Assembly: GCA_934096805.1 (NCBI GenBank)
Contig: CAKOMW010000001.1
Location: 248,001 to 312,000 of the forward strand
Direction of reading: 5' to 3'
DNA length: 64,000 bases
From: an uncultured Bacilli bacterium
GTDB taxonomy: Bacteria; Bacillota_I; Bacilli_A; RF39; UBA660
In this document: in pieces, positions 25,600 to 34,631 of the stretch
Numbering within the stretch: position 1 is the first letter of the stretch
Layout: each line of letters opens with the position of its first letter
Notes under the pieces: model-generated
The model's input: only the letters and a program-made list of their open reading frames with translations
Told to the model about the DNA's origin: nothing
Database searches by the model: none
Made by a program: the position numbers and the translations under genes

Positions 25600-26550
25600 A
25601 TGATGAATAAAAAAGTTGTTGTTTTTGGAGGAGGAACGGGAATTAGTTATTTGCTTCGTGGTCTTAATTTGTTTCCTGTAGATATTACGGCGGTTATTAC
25701 TGTTTCAGATGATGGAGCTTCGACTGGTAAACTTCGTGAGGAATTTTCTATGCCTGGTATGGGTGATATTAGGAAGGCTATTGTTAGTTTGTCTGATTCT
25801 TCTTCTGAAATAAAAGATTTGTTTAATTATAGATTTAATACTTATAGTGATTTGAATGGACATCCGATTGGTAATCTTATTCTTACTGCTATGTATAATA
25901 TGACAGGGAGTCTTTCTTCTAGTATAAAAGTACTTAGTGATTTTTTAGATGTAAAGCATAAGGTTCTTCCTTTGTCTGAGGATTATCTTACGTTGATGGC
26001 TGAGACTGTTGATGGAAAGATTGTAAGTGGTGAGAAGAATATTCCTGATGTGGAACATAGGTATAAGAGATTTTTTTATAAAGAGGTGCCTCATGTATCT
26101 AGTGAAGTTGTTGATGCTATTAAGAATGCTGATCTTATTGTTTTTAGTATTGGTAGTTTATATACTAGTATTATTCCTCATCTTATTGCTCCAGAGGTTA
26201 TTCGTGCAATTGATAAAAGTAAGGCTAGAATTTTATATACTTGTAATGCTGCGATTCAAAAAGGGGAAACTGATGATTATACTGTTGGAGATCATGTTGC
26301 TATTCTTAATGAGTATCTTGGTAAGAAGAAGGTTGATGCTGTTTTAGTGTCTAATACGGTTATTCCTAAGAAGATTATTGATAGGTATGTTAGGTATGAA
26401 AATAAAGAGCTTGTTAAGATTGATATGGATTATTTAAAGAGTCTTGGATGTGAGGTTTTGTCTTCTGATTTACTTACAATTGAAGATAATTATATAAGGC
26501 ATGATAGTATGAAGCTTGCTACTGCTATTTTTAATTATTTGATGAGGTGA
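25600..26550 (+). CDS. yvcK: Gluconeogenesis factor YvcK/GlmR
   Basis: 316 residues of the CofD-like YvcK family: VVVFGGGTGISYLLRGL at the N-terminus, ITAVITVSDDGASTGKLREEF, and PIGNLILTAMY. In Bacillus the protein binds UDP-GlcNAc and steers carbon into cell wall precursors. A TATAAT precedes it. The start is one of two adjacent ATG codons (25600 or 25603). The 20 codons in front of them overlap the promoter and are unlikely to be translated. Followed by whiA as usual; the rapZ gene that often precedes it is absent. Confidence 0.93.
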   Translation: MMNKKVVVFGGGTGISYLLRGLNLFPVDITAVITVSDDGASTGKLREEFSMPGMGDIRKAIVSLSDSSSEIKDLFNYRFNTYSDLNGHPIGNLILTAMYNMTGSLSSSIKVLSDFLDVKHKVLPLSEDYLTLMAETVDGKIVSGEKNIPDVEHRYKRFFYKEVPHVSSEVVDAIKNADLIVFSIGSLYTSIIPHLIAPEVIRAIDKSKARILYTCNAAIQKGETDDYTVGDHVAILNEYLGKKKVDAVLVSNTVIPKKIIDRYVRYENKELVKIDMDYLKSLGCEVLSSDLLTIEDNYIRHDSMKLATAIFNYLMR

Positions 26551-26554
26551 TTTT

Positions 26555-27484
26555 ATGTCATTTGCGACTTTGGTTAAAAATGAGGTTTGTTCTTTAGAGT
26601 ATAATGATGGTGAAGCTATTCGTTTGCTCTCTGGTTTTGTTCGTAATAATTATAGTTTGTTTGGTGAAAAGCTTATTTTAAGTTCTGAAAATGCTAAGAT
26701 TGCAAGGTTTTTATTTAGTCTTTTTAAACGTATTTATGGAGTTAATGTTGATATTGTACAGGGTGGTGTGAATAATTTTAATAAAAAAAATTCTTATAAT
26801 ATAATTATTGGTGAAAGGGTTAAGTATATTCTTAATGATTTGATGATTATTGATTTTGACGGTAATTCTGTTTCTTTAGATAATTTGTTTTTAAGTACTG
26901 ATTTTTTTAAGAGGGCTTATCTTAGTGGTTGTTTTCTTGCTTCAGGAAGTGTTAATGATCCAAAGACTTCAAGGTATCATTTAGAGTTTTTAGTTGATAG
27001 GGTTTATGATGCGGAGTTTATTTGTTCTTTACTTGGTGAGTTTTATATAAATAGTAAGATTATTGATAGAGATAGGGGTTATATGGTTTATGTAAAAGAG
27101 GCAGAAAAAATAGGTGATTTTTTAAGGCTTATTAGTGCTAATAATGCTGTTATGTATTATGAAGATATAAGAATATATAGGGATCATAAAAATATGACTA
27201 ATCGTCTTAATAATTGTGAACAAGCAAATGTTGATAAGATTATTGGTGCCTCTTCAAAGCAGATAGAAGATATTAACATTATTGTTGATAAGTTAGGTCT
27301 TTCTTTAGTTGATGAAAAGCTTCGTGATGTTATTTCTTATCGTTTGAAGTATCCGGAGGTTTCTCTTGGTGAGCTTAGTGAAATTATTTCTTATGAGACG
27401 GGGAAGCCTCTTACAAAGTCTGGTCTTAGTCATCGTTTTAGGAAAATTCATGAGATTGCTAGTCGTTTTGTTGATGATAAATAA
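26555..27484 (+). CDS. whiA: DNA-binding protein WhiA
   Basis: 309 residues. N-terminal LAGLIDADG-like region (FFKRAYLSGCFLASGSVNDPKTSRYHLEF) without nuclease residues, and a C-terminal HTH (VSLGELSEIISYETGKPLTKSGLSHRFRKI). WhiA affects cell division and chromosome segregation in Firmicutes. It starts 4 bp after yvcK with the usual spacing of that pair. Confidence 0.95.
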   Translation: MSFATLVKNEVCSLEYNDGEAIRLLSGFVRNNYSLFGEKLILSSENAKIARFLFSLFKRIYGVNVDIVQGGVNNFNKKNSYNIIIGERVKYILNDLMIIDFDGNSVSLDNLFLSTDFFKRAYLSGCFLASGSVNDPKTSRYHLEFLVDRVYDAEFICSLLGEFYINSKIIDRDRGYMVYVKEAEKIGDFLRLISANNAVMYYEDIRIYRDHKNMTNRLNNCEQANVDKIIGASSKQIEDINIIVDKLGLSLVDEKLRDVISYRLKYPEVSLGELSEIISYETGKPLTKSGLSHRFRKIHEIASRFVDDK

Positions 27485-27528
27485 AAAAACCTAGGGTTAT
27501 TTTGTAAATAACTTATCTAGGTTTTTCT
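27484..27528. terminator. Bidirectional terminator between whiA and the kinase gene
   Basis: AAAACCTAG and CTAGGTTTTT form the outer stem and GTTATT/AATAAC an inner one. A-runs before and T-runs after let it stop transcription from both convergent genes. It overlaps the last codons of the minus-strand gene. Confidence 0.85.
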
Positions 27529-28414
27529 TTGGTAGAAGCATGTTGAAGTTTTTATCGACGGTTATGGTGTATTCTTTTTTTTGTTCTTTTAGTTTTTCGC
27601 CGTCTACTGTCCAATTGTTTTTGACTTCATCTTTAAATTTTATTTCTATTTTATCTGTTGTATAGCAGTATAGTCCTGGTGCATTTGTTATACCAGTTTT
27701 TATTAACATTATTATTGTTTTTACAAGGTCTTTTCTTCTTGTTATGTTGCAGAATAGTACTTCTAGTTTGTTGTCGTCTAATTTTACATCTTTGTAGATG
27801 TTATTGAAACCAGCAATTCTGTTGGCGTTTGAGATTAAAATCAGAGAGTATAGACCGTGATATGTTTCGTTGTTTATTGTGTATTCTAATTCGTAAAGTT
27901 TTGTTTGTTGGAAGAATTCTTTGGCACCATTTATTAGATAGGCAACATGGCCTAGTTTCTTTTTTAATTTTCGTGATGTTTGATAGGGAACGTTTATAAA
28001 TTTTCCGAAGCCTGTTACATATACAAATGGTTGATTATTTATTAGTCCTAGGTCGACTTGTCTTATTTCTCCGGATAGAATTTCTTTTATGTTTTTGGTT
28101 ATGTTTTTGCCTAATCCTAGCATAGCACCGATATCGTTAGTTGTACCGACGGGAATGTGGGATAGGACTAGTTTTTCTTGTCTCATAAAGTTTCCGGTTA
28201 CGATTTCATTGAATGTTCCGTCTCCTCCGATTGAAAGGACAAGGTCTGTTTTTTTGATATTTTTGACGTGGGTTTTAGCATCTCCACTTTTTTCTGTAAT
28301 GAACAGGTTTACTTTATAGTCAAAAGTAGTTATGGTATTAATTATTTTGTTTAGTTCTTTTTTTGTAATACCTTTTCCACTTTCTAGATTACAAATTAGT
28401 TCACATGTTTTCAT
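27497..28414 (-). CDS. Diacylglycerol kinase family lipid kinase (DgkB/YegS-like)
   Basis: 305 residues. The catalytic motif is LVLSIGGDGTFNEIVTG (~residue 60), then PVGTTNDIGAMLGL, and DGE near the C-terminus (WTVDGEKL). Such enzymes phosphorylate diacylglycerol using ATP and recycle lipid from lipoteichoic acid synthesis. The substrate is inferred from family and could be another lipid alcohol. Convergent with whiA. Confidence 0.88.
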   Translation of the reverse strand: MKTCELICNLESGKGITKKELNKIINTITTFDYKVNLFITEKSGDAKTHVKNIKKTDLVLSIGGDGTFNEIVTGNFMRQEKLVLSHIPVGTTNDIGAMLGLGKNITKNIKEILSGEIRQVDLGLINNQPFVYVTGFGKFINVPYQTSRKLKKKLGHVAYLINGAKEFFQQTKLYELEYTINNETYHGLYSLILISNANRIAGFNNIYKDVKLDDNKLEVLFCNITRRKDLVKTIIMLIKTGITNAPGLYCYTTDKIEIKFKDEVKNNWTVDGEKLKEQKKEYTITVDKNFNMLLPKKNLDKLFTK

Positions 28415-28444
28415 AGCATCACCGTTTTAATTATATCTGATATT

Positions 28445-29023
28445 TTATTTATTTTCAATTATTTTATCGATTATGCCATATTCTTTGGCTTCTTTTGCTT
28501 CTAAAAAATAGTCTCTTTCAGTATCTTGTTCTATTTTTTCTAGTGGTTGATTGGTGTTTTTTGATAAAATTTTGTTTAGTTTATCTTTGAGTTTTAGTAT
28601 TCTTGTGGCTGCGATTTTTATTTCTGTTGCTTGTCCTTGGGCTCCTCCGAGTGGTTGATGTATCATTACTTCGGCATTTTCTAAAATGTATCTTTTTCCT
28701 TTTGTACCACTTGAGAGAAGGAATGCGGCCATTGATGCTGCCATGCCAACGCAGATTGTTGAAACGTCGCTTTTTATAATGTTCATTGTGTCGTATATAG
28801 CCATTCCTGATGTAATGGATCCTCCTGGTGAGTTAATGTAGATACTTATGTCATCGTGATTTTCTGAATCTAGATATAGTAGTTCTGCAACGATGATGTT
28901 TGAAGTGTTGTCGTCTATTTCGCCATTTAAAATAATTATTCTGTCTTTTAGAAGTCTTGAATATATATCATAGCTTCTTTCTCCACCTTGTTCTTTTTCG
29001 ATTACTACTGGAATTAAGTTCAT
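28445..29023 (-). CDS. clpP: ATP-dependent Clp protease proteolytic subunit
   Basis: 192 residues. Catalytic triad visible: Ser in GMAASMAAFLLSSG, His in MIHQPLGG and Asp in TERDYF. INSPGGSITSGMAIYD is the oxyanion strand. It forms the tetradecameric chamber fed by ClpX/ClpC. The ATG at 29023 is preferred over an in-frame GTG at 29032 because TAGGGTG is spaced correctly for it. 30 bp upstream of the lipid kinase gene, likely cotranscribed. Confidence 0.97.
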   Translation of the reverse strand: MNLIPVVIEKEQGGERSYDIYSRLLKDRIIILNGEIDDNTSNIIVAELLYLDSENHDDISIYINSPGGSITSGMAIYDTMNIIKSDVSTICVGMAASMAAFLLSSGTKGKRYILENAEVMIHQPLGGAQGQATEIKIAATRILKLKDKLNKILSKNTNQPLEKIEQDTERDYFLEAKEAKEYGIIDKIIENK

Positions 29024-29127
29024 TTTTATCACCCTATTTATAAAATACTAAAATTTCTTAATAATATTCGTATTAAAATAGGACATTATGTGATAAAATA
29101 TAATATATAGATAATAAGAGGTGTAAT

Positions 29128-30777
29128 ATGTCAAAGATTAATGTTAATATATTAGATAATGTATATTCTTATGATAAAGGTACTAAGTTGTCTGTTGTTG
29201 CTGATGATTTTAAGGATAAGTTTTCTTTTCCTATTTTAGTAGCTTTTGTTGATAATGAAATTTGTGAACTTAAGACTTGTCTTGATAGGGATTGTACTGT
29301 TAGGTTTATTACGGTTATGGATCCGATTGGTAATAGTATTTATCAAAAGGGTTTGATGTTTTTACTTGCTTATTCTTATAAGATGGTTTATGGTTCTTGT
29401 AGTACGCTTAAAGCGTGTCATTCTTTGGATAAAGGTATTAGGATGAAGAGTGATAATGCTTTGAATCTTTCTGATATTGCTATTCTTAAGAATAAAATGT
29501 TGGAGCTTGTTTCTAAGAATCTTAGTATTGATAAGGTTTTAGTAGAAAAGAGTGCTGCGATTTCGTATTTTATAAATAATGGTGATATGGAAAAAGCTGA
29601 TACTTTTAAATATTTGACAAATCATTATGTTAATCTTTATAGAGTTGAAGATTATTATAATTATTTATTTAGTTTTATGCCTATTAGTACGGGTGTTTTT
29701 AAAGATTTTGATTTATTTTTAGTTGATGATAATAATTTTGTTTTGAGATTTCCTGTTGTTGGGGATTCTAACATACCTGATTTTAATGTTTATGATAAGA
29801 TTCTTGAAGCATTTAATATTTCTTATAAAAGAGGTAAGAAACTTGGAATATTTACTTCTTCGGATATAAATAAGATTGTTGCTCTTGGAGGAATTAATGA
29901 TATTATAAAGATAACAGAGGTTATTTCTAGTAATGATTTGCTTAATATAGCTAAGAATATATATAATCTTGGTGATAAAATTAAGGTTGTTTTGTTAGCT
30001 GGTCCTTCTTCTTCGGGTAAGACTAGTACTTCTAAAAAGTTGTCGATGTTCCTTAAGAGTTTTGGTTATAATCCTGTTTCTTTATCAATTGATGATTATT
30101 TTGTTGAGAGGGAAGAGACTCCTAAGCTTGATAATGGGGATTATGATTTTGAAAGTGTTAAGGCTATTGATATTGAGCTTTTTAATGATAATTTAAATAG
30201 GCTTCTTAATGGGGAAGAGGTTAAGATACCGACTTTTAATTTTAAGAAGGGTAAAAAAGAGTATCTTGGAAATACATTAAAACTTGGTGATTCTGATATA
30301 CTAATTATTGAGGGTCTTCATGCGATTAATGATGATCTTACATATGATGTTCCTAAGGATAGGAAGTATAAGATTTATATTTCTCCTCTTACTGATTTGA
30401 ATATTGATAATTTGAATATGGTTTCTAATTCTGATATTAGACTTATTAGGAGAATTATTAGAGATAATAGGACGAGAGGTTATAGTGCGGAACATACAAT
30501 TAATACATGGCAAAATGTAAGGCGTGGTGAGGAAAGTTATATATTTCCTTATCAGAATGATGTTGATGTTGTTTACAACAGTTCTCTTATTTACGAGATA
30601 GGAGTGCTTAAGCTTTATGTTTTACCGCTTCTTTATGAAATTGATAGTAGTTCTTCGGCTTATTCTGAAGCGGTTAGACTTATTAATTTCTTAGGCATGT
30701 TTACGACAATTAATAGTGATGAGATTCCTAGTGAATCGATTCTTAGAGAATTTATTGGTAATAGTTATTTTTTATAG
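29128..30777 (+). CDS. TGS-domain nucleoside (uridine-like) kinase
   Basis: 549 residues. The N-terminal ~220 resemble the TGS and second additional (HxxxH-like) domains of threonyl-tRNA synthetase. The C-terminal half is a P-loop kinase of the uridine kinase type: VVLLAGPSSSGKTSTSKKL (~residue 290), SIDDYFVEREETP, LIIEGLHAIND and RRIIRDNRTRGYSAEHTI. The fusion is common in anaerobic Firmicutes. Exact nucleoside unknown. 12 bp before gap. Confidence 0.88.
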   Translation: MSKINVNILDNVYSYDKGTKLSVVADDFKDKFSFPILVAFVDNEICELKTCLDRDCTVRFITVMDPIGNSIYQKGLMFLLAYSYKMVYGSCSTLKACHSLDKGIRMKSDNALNLSDIAILKNKMLELVSKNLSIDKVLVEKSAAISYFINNGDMEKADTFKYLTNHYVNLYRVEDYYNYLFSFMPISTGVFKDFDLFLVDDNNFVLRFPVVGDSNIPDFNVYDKILEAFNISYKRGKKLGIFTSSDINKIVALGGINDIIKITEVISSNDLLNIAKNIYNLGDKIKVVLLAGPSSSGKTSTSKKLSMFLKSFGYNPVSLSIDDYFVEREETPKLDNGDYDFESVKAIDIELFNDNLNRLLNGEEVKIPTFNFKKGKKEYLGNTLKLGDSDILIIEGLHAINDDLTYDVPKDRKYKIYISPLTDLNIDNLNMVSNSDIRLIRRIIRDNRTRGYSAEHTINTWQNVRRGEESYIFPYQNDVDVVYNSSLIYEIGVLKLYVLPLLYEIDSSSSAYSEAVRLINFLGMFTTINSDEIPSESILREFIGNSYFL

Positions 30778-30789
30778 GAGGATATAGTA

Positions 30790-31785
30790 ATGAAAGTAGC
30801 AATTAATGGTTTTGGGAGAATTGGAAGATTACTTTTTAGGTTGATTGAAAATGAAAGTGATATTTCTGTTGTAGCAATTAATGATTTAGGTAGTGCTAAG
30901 GATCTTGCACATTTACTTAAGTATGATACAACTCAAGGTAGTTATAGAATAGATGAGATTAGTTATGATGATGATTTTTTAATTGTTGGTGATAAAAGGA
31001 TTAAGATTTTTTCTAGTACTGATCCTTTACTTCTGCCATGGGGAGAGCTTGGAGTTGATATCGTTTTAGAGTGCACTGGTAAGTTTGTTAAGTTAGAGGA
31101 TGCATCTTTGCATATTAAGAGTGGAGCAAAGAAAGTAATTGTTTCTGCTCCTTGTAAGGGTGATGTAAAAACTATTGTTTATGGTGTTAATGATGACATT
31201 TTGGATGGTAGTGAAGTGGTTATAAGTGCCGCAAGTTGTACGACTAATTGTTTAGCTCCTGTGCTTAATCTTTTAAATAATAATTTTGGTATTAAGAGAG
31301 GTTATATGACAACGGTTCATGCTGTTACAAATGATCAAGTTGTTTTGGATTGTGAACATAAGAAAGGAATTGAATCTAGAAGAGGTCGTGCTTCATTTAT
31401 GAATATTGTTCCTACTTCAACTGGTGCTGCATCTGGTATTGGAAAGGTTATACCGTCTTTGGAAGGAAAACTTGACGGTTCGGCACTTAGAGTTCCTGTT
31501 GGTACTGGTAGTGTGATTGATTTGGTGCTTGAACTTGATAAAGAGGTTAGTGTTGATGAAATTAATTTGATGTTTAAGAATAATAGTAATGATACAATTC
31601 ATTTTACGATGGATCCTATTGTTTCTAGTGATGTTATTGGTACTAGTTACGGTGCTATTGTTGATGGACTTCTTACTAAGGTTTTAAATAGTGAAGCAGG
31701 ACAGCTTGTTAAGGTTGTTGCTTGGTATGATAATGAAATGGGTTATTGTAATCAAATGCTTAGAACTATTAAAAAATTTAAATAA
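30790..31785 (+). CDS. gap: Glyceraldehyde-3-phosphate dehydrogenase
   Basis: 331 residues. NAD-binding VAINGFGRIGRLLFR at the N-terminus, catalytic Cys in SAASCTTNCLAPV (~residue 150), His in TTVHAVT, and GRASFMNIVPTSTGAAS. Glycolytic oxidation of GAP. The inorganic phosphate loop and the C-terminal WYDNEMGYCNQM are intact. RBS AGGAGG, and probably cotranscribed with the kinase gene. Confidence 0.97.
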   Translation: MKVAINGFGRIGRLLFRLIENESDISVVAINDLGSAKDLAHLLKYDTTQGSYRIDEISYDDDFLIVGDKRIKIFSSTDPLLLPWGELGVDIVLECTGKFVKLEDASLHIKSGAKKVIVSAPCKGDVKTIVYGVNDDILDGSEVVISAASCTTNCLAPVLNLLNNNFGIKRGYMTTVHAVTNDQVVLDCEHKKGIESRRGRASFMNIVPTSTGAASGIGKVIPSLEGKLDGSALRVPVGTGSVIDLVLELDKEVSVDEINLMFKNNSNDTIHFTMDPIVSSDVIGTSYGAIVDGLLTKVLNSEAGQLVKVVAWYDNEMGYCNQMLRTIKKFK

Positions 31786-31791
31786 TTATTT

Positions 31792-31820
31792 TTAGTGCTT
31801 TGTTTACAAAGTGCTTTTTA
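31792..31820 (+). terminator. Terminator after gap
   Basis: AGTGCTTTG pairs with CAAAGTGCT (two G-U pairs) around TTTA, followed by TTTT. Confidence 0.8.
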
Positions 31821-31909
31821 CTTTATTGATATCTTTTTTCTTTAGTTCTTTTCTTTGGGGTTTGGTAGTGGTATAATTATTTTGTAGTTTATTAATGGGA
31901 GATGTTAAA

Positions 31910-33226
31910 ATGTTATATATTTTATTTTGTAAAATAGTGCAAAAATTGTTAAAACTAATGAATAGGGGTAGTTCTCTTCCTGGTGAAATTGGGATAAAGC
32001 TTGATAAAAAGTTTTTGTCGAGGTTTGAAAAACCTAAGTATACTGTTTTTGTGACTGGTACGGCTGGAAAGACCACTACTGCATCAATGATTACTAATGT
32101 TTTTAGAAATGCTGGTTATAGAGTAGGAAGTAATGAAAAGGGTTCTAACTTATCTTATGGTGTTGCTTCTTCTCTTATTGAGAATAGTACTATTTTTGGA
32201 AAAAGCAAGGTTGATGCTTTGGTTTTAGAAGTTGATGAAAGATATGTTAAGAGAGTTCTTCCTTATTTTAAGCCTGATTATTTTGTGATATGTAATTTAT
32301 CAAGGGATCAGTTGGCAAGAAATGGTCATTTTGATATAGTTTTTGATGATATTAATGATTATATTACTGATGATATGCATTTGATTCTTAATGCTGATAA
32401 TCCTCTTTCTTATAAATTTTCTTTGGGTAAGAATAATGAAATTACTTATTTTGGTGTTTCTAAGAGTGAGTTTTCTTCTATTGATACAGGTTATAAGATT
32501 GATGTTAATTATTGTCCAAAGTGTGGAAGTAAGATAGATTACGAATATTTTAATTATGGTAATTTTGGCTCTTATCATTGTACTTCATGTGATTTTAAGA
32601 GACAAGATCCTAAGTATCCGGCTTCGGTTTCTGATGGTTGTTTGGTGATTGATGATGTTAAGTTTGATATTACTAATAATGTTTTATATAATGCTTATAA
32701 TATTGCTGCAACGTATACTGTTTGTAGATTGGTTGGAATAGATAAGGCAGTTATGCTTAAGTCCTTTAGTAATTTGGATATGAAAGCTAATAGAGTTGAA
32801 AAGTTTTTGGTAAATGGGGTATCTGGTACAATATTGCTTAGTAAGAATGAGACTCCTCTTTCTTATAATCAATCTATAGATTTTGTTTCAAGTATAGAGG
32901 ATGAGATTTCTTTGGTTATTGGGTTTACTAGAATAAGTGGTAGATATGATGAAAAAGATATTTCATGGTTTTATGATATTGATTTTGAAAAACTTAAGAA
33001 TAATAAATTTAAAGAAGTTTACGTAGTTGGTCCTTTTGCTTATGATTTGGCTGTAAGACTTGTTGTTGCTGGTATTGATAGGAATAAGATAAAGATTGAA
33101 ACTAATTATAATGAAATTAGAAATGTTGTTTCTAAGTGTAGTTCATATGTTTATTGTTTAGTTTATTTTGATTTGGAAAAAATACTAAAGAAACAAATAA
33201 AGGATAGTGGTGATAAGATATGGTAG
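31910..33226 (+). CDS. murT: Lipid II isoglutaminyl synthase subunit MurT (diverged)
   Basis: 438 residues. Mur ligase-type P-loop VTGTAGKTTTASMI, LEVDERYV, and a Cys4 zinc ribbon (CPKCG ... CTSC, ~residues 200-225). A DUF1727 tail follows. MurT amidates the D-Glu of lipid II with GatD. The tail is diverged: the usual KNPAGFNQ reads KNETPLSYNQ and the NDNxADGRDVSW region reads GRYDEKDISW. The ATG at 31910 is 6 nt after GGGAGAT. It overlaps gatD by 7 nt. A TATAAT is at 31872-31877. Confidence 0.88.
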   Translation: MLYILFCKIVQKLLKLMNRGSSLPGEIGIKLDKKFLSRFEKPKYTVFVTGTAGKTTTASMITNVFRNAGYRVGSNEKGSNLSYGVASSLIENSTIFGKSKVDALVLEVDERYVKRVLPYFKPDYFVICNLSRDQLARNGHFDIVFDDINDYITDDMHLILNADNPLSYKFSLGKNNEITYFGVSKSEFSSIDTGYKIDVNYCPKCGSKIDYEYFNYGNFGSYHCTSCDFKRQDPKYPASVSDGCLVIDDVKFDITNNVLYNAYNIAATYTVCRLVGIDKAVMLKSFSNLDMKANRVEKFLVNGVSGTILLSKNETPLSYNQSIDFVSSIEDEISLVIGFTRISGRYDEKDISWFYDIDFEKLKNNKFKEVYVVGPFAYDLAVRLVVAGIDRNKIKIETNYNEIRNVVSKCSSYVYCLVYFDLEKILKKQIKDSGDKIW

Positions 33227-33888
33227 TGGCACATTTATATAGTGATTTACTTAATTTATATGGCAATGATGGTAATGTTAAAATATTGGTTGATAAACTT
33301 CAAGTTATGAATGTTCCGGTGGAGGTTGTTAAGCCAACAGTTGGTTCTGTAATGGATTTTTCTTCTTATGATTTTGTTTTTATTGGTTCTGGTACTGAGA
33401 ATAATTTGAAGATTGCTATTTCTGATTTAATGAGATACAAGTCTGATATTAAAGAGGCAATTTCTTCAGGTAAAGTATTTTTGATTGCTGGTAATTCTCT
33501 TGATATTTTTGGTAAGGGATTAAATGGTAAAGAAGAGATTGTTGGTTTAGGAATTTTTGATTTTTATTCTTCTTATGTTACTAGAATAAAGAAGGATGTT
33601 TCTTATAATTGTAATTTTTTAGATAAGCCTATTCTTGGCTTTGAGAATCATAATTATGTTATTACTTCTAGTTGTTGTGATTCATTGTTTGAAGATTCTG
33701 GAATTAGAGATAATAATTTTATGGGTACTTATGTTGAGGGACCTATTCTTGTTAGAAATCCGGATTTTTTAGAGTATATTATTAAGCTTTTGGTTTCCGA
33801 TGATGAGGCTCTTAATCTACTTGATCTTGATTTGGAAAGGCAAGCTTATGATAATTTTGTTAAGGTTCTTGCTTCTAAGGACTACTAG
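33220..33888 (+). CDS. gatD: GatD-like glutamine amidotransferase subunit lacking the catalytic Cys
   Basis: 222 residues matching GatD along its length: HLYSDLLNLYGNDGNVKIL, VFIGSGTENN, EEIVGLGIFDFY, ILGFENHNYVI and GTYVEGPILVRNP. The nucleophile elbow, normally ICGGYQ, reads IAGNSL, so the nucleophilic Cys is Ala. The His of FENH is kept. It should not hydrolyse glutamine. The MurT partner may use free ammonia, or the pair has a new role. Confidence 0.82.
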   Translation: MVVAHLYSDLLNLYGNDGNVKILVDKLQVMNVPVEVVKPTVGSVMDFSSYDFVFIGSGTENNLKIAISDLMRYKSDIKEAISSGKVFLIAGNSLDIFGKGLNGKEEIVGLGIFDFYSSYVTRIKKDVSYNCNFLDKPILGFENHNYVITSSCCDSLFEDSGIRDNNFMGTYVEGPILVRNPDFLEYIIKLLVSDDEALNLLDLDLERQAYDNFVKVLASKDY

Positions 33889-33892
33889 TGCT

Positions 33893-33912
33893 TTGTTTAC
33901 ACTTGTTTACAC
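33893..33912 (+). repeat. Tandem 10-bp direct repeat
   Basis: TTGTTTACAC occurs twice back to back between gatD and the promoter of the next gene. A possible binding site for an activator or repressor; no partner is identified. Confidence 0.5.
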
Positions 33913-33930
33913 TTTTTGACTGATTATTGT

Positions 33931-33959
33931 TTTACTTTTGTTGTTTTTTCTTTTATAAT
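33931..33959 (+). promoter_or_regulatory. Promoter of the 33988 gene
   Basis: TTTACT (33931-33936), 17 bp, TATAAT (33954-33959), 28 bp before the ATG. Confidence 0.6.
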
Positions 33960-33987
33960 AATATTTATATTTATGGAGGTGAATTTT

Positions 33988-34530
33988 ATGCAAAGAGTAT
34001 TAATTAATAATTTTTCTAATATGATTGAAGATTATTATAAGAATAATGTTTCAGAGGATGTAGTTTTTGATTTTATGCATGTAGTGTTTAATTACACTTA
34101 TCTTGATAAAAATATTCCTATTGTTGATTTTCAACATGATGATGGTGTTTTGTATACTACTGGAATGAGAAATGGAAAGAGAACAGTTTTTATACCTGTT
34201 GTTGTTTCTAAAGATTATTATGATAAGAACTATGATAATGATTCTTCTTATGATAAGAGAACTATATATATCGATGATGTTATTAATTTAGGAACTAGTG
34301 ATGATATGTCTTATGATGAAGTGTATGGAAAAATTGCAGAAATGATACCTAGTGAATGTAAAGTAGTTGATAATAATACAATGACTAATATTGCAAATGA
34401 AAATGGCTATGATAGTTTCTCTTGGGAAATATTTGATAAGTCTGCGGTGATGCCAGCGTTTGTTTATTCTGGACCTCAATGGGTTACTAATGCTTATGGT
34501 ATTGTTTATGATAATGTAAAAGGAAGATGA
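33988..34530 (+). CDS. Hypothetical soluble protein
   Basis: 180 residues, not recognised. Acidic, rich in Asp, Asn and Tyr, with no signal or membrane segment once the ATG at 33988 (behind TATGGAGGTGAATTTT) is used. The upstream extension would add a false hydrophobic tail translated from the promoter. The central part alternates beta-type stretches (RTVFIPVVVSKDYYDK, RTIYIDDVINL). It has its own promoter and terminator, so it is monocistronic. Confidence 0.75.
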   Translation: MQRVLINNFSNMIEDYYKNNVSEDVVFDFMHVVFNYTYLDKNIPIVDFQHDDGVLYTTGMRNGKRTVFIPVVVSKDYYDKNYDNDSSYDKRTIYIDDVINLGTSDDMSYDEVYGKIAEMIPSECKVVDNNTMTNIANENGYDSFSWEIFDKSAVMPAFVYSGPQWVTNAYGIVYDNVKGR

Positions 34531-34538
34531 ATAGTTTG

Positions 34539-34560
34539 AACTGCTTAGGCAGTTTTTTCT
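34539..34560 (+). terminator. Terminator after the 33988 gene
   Basis: AACTGC-TTAG-GCAGTT followed by TTTTTC, 8 bp past the stop. Confidence 0.85.
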
Positions 34561-34631
34561 TTACACATTTTTTGTTATCTTCTTTTAAATATTTATTTTA
34601 CGTGGTATACTAATTTTGTTGGAGGAAATTT

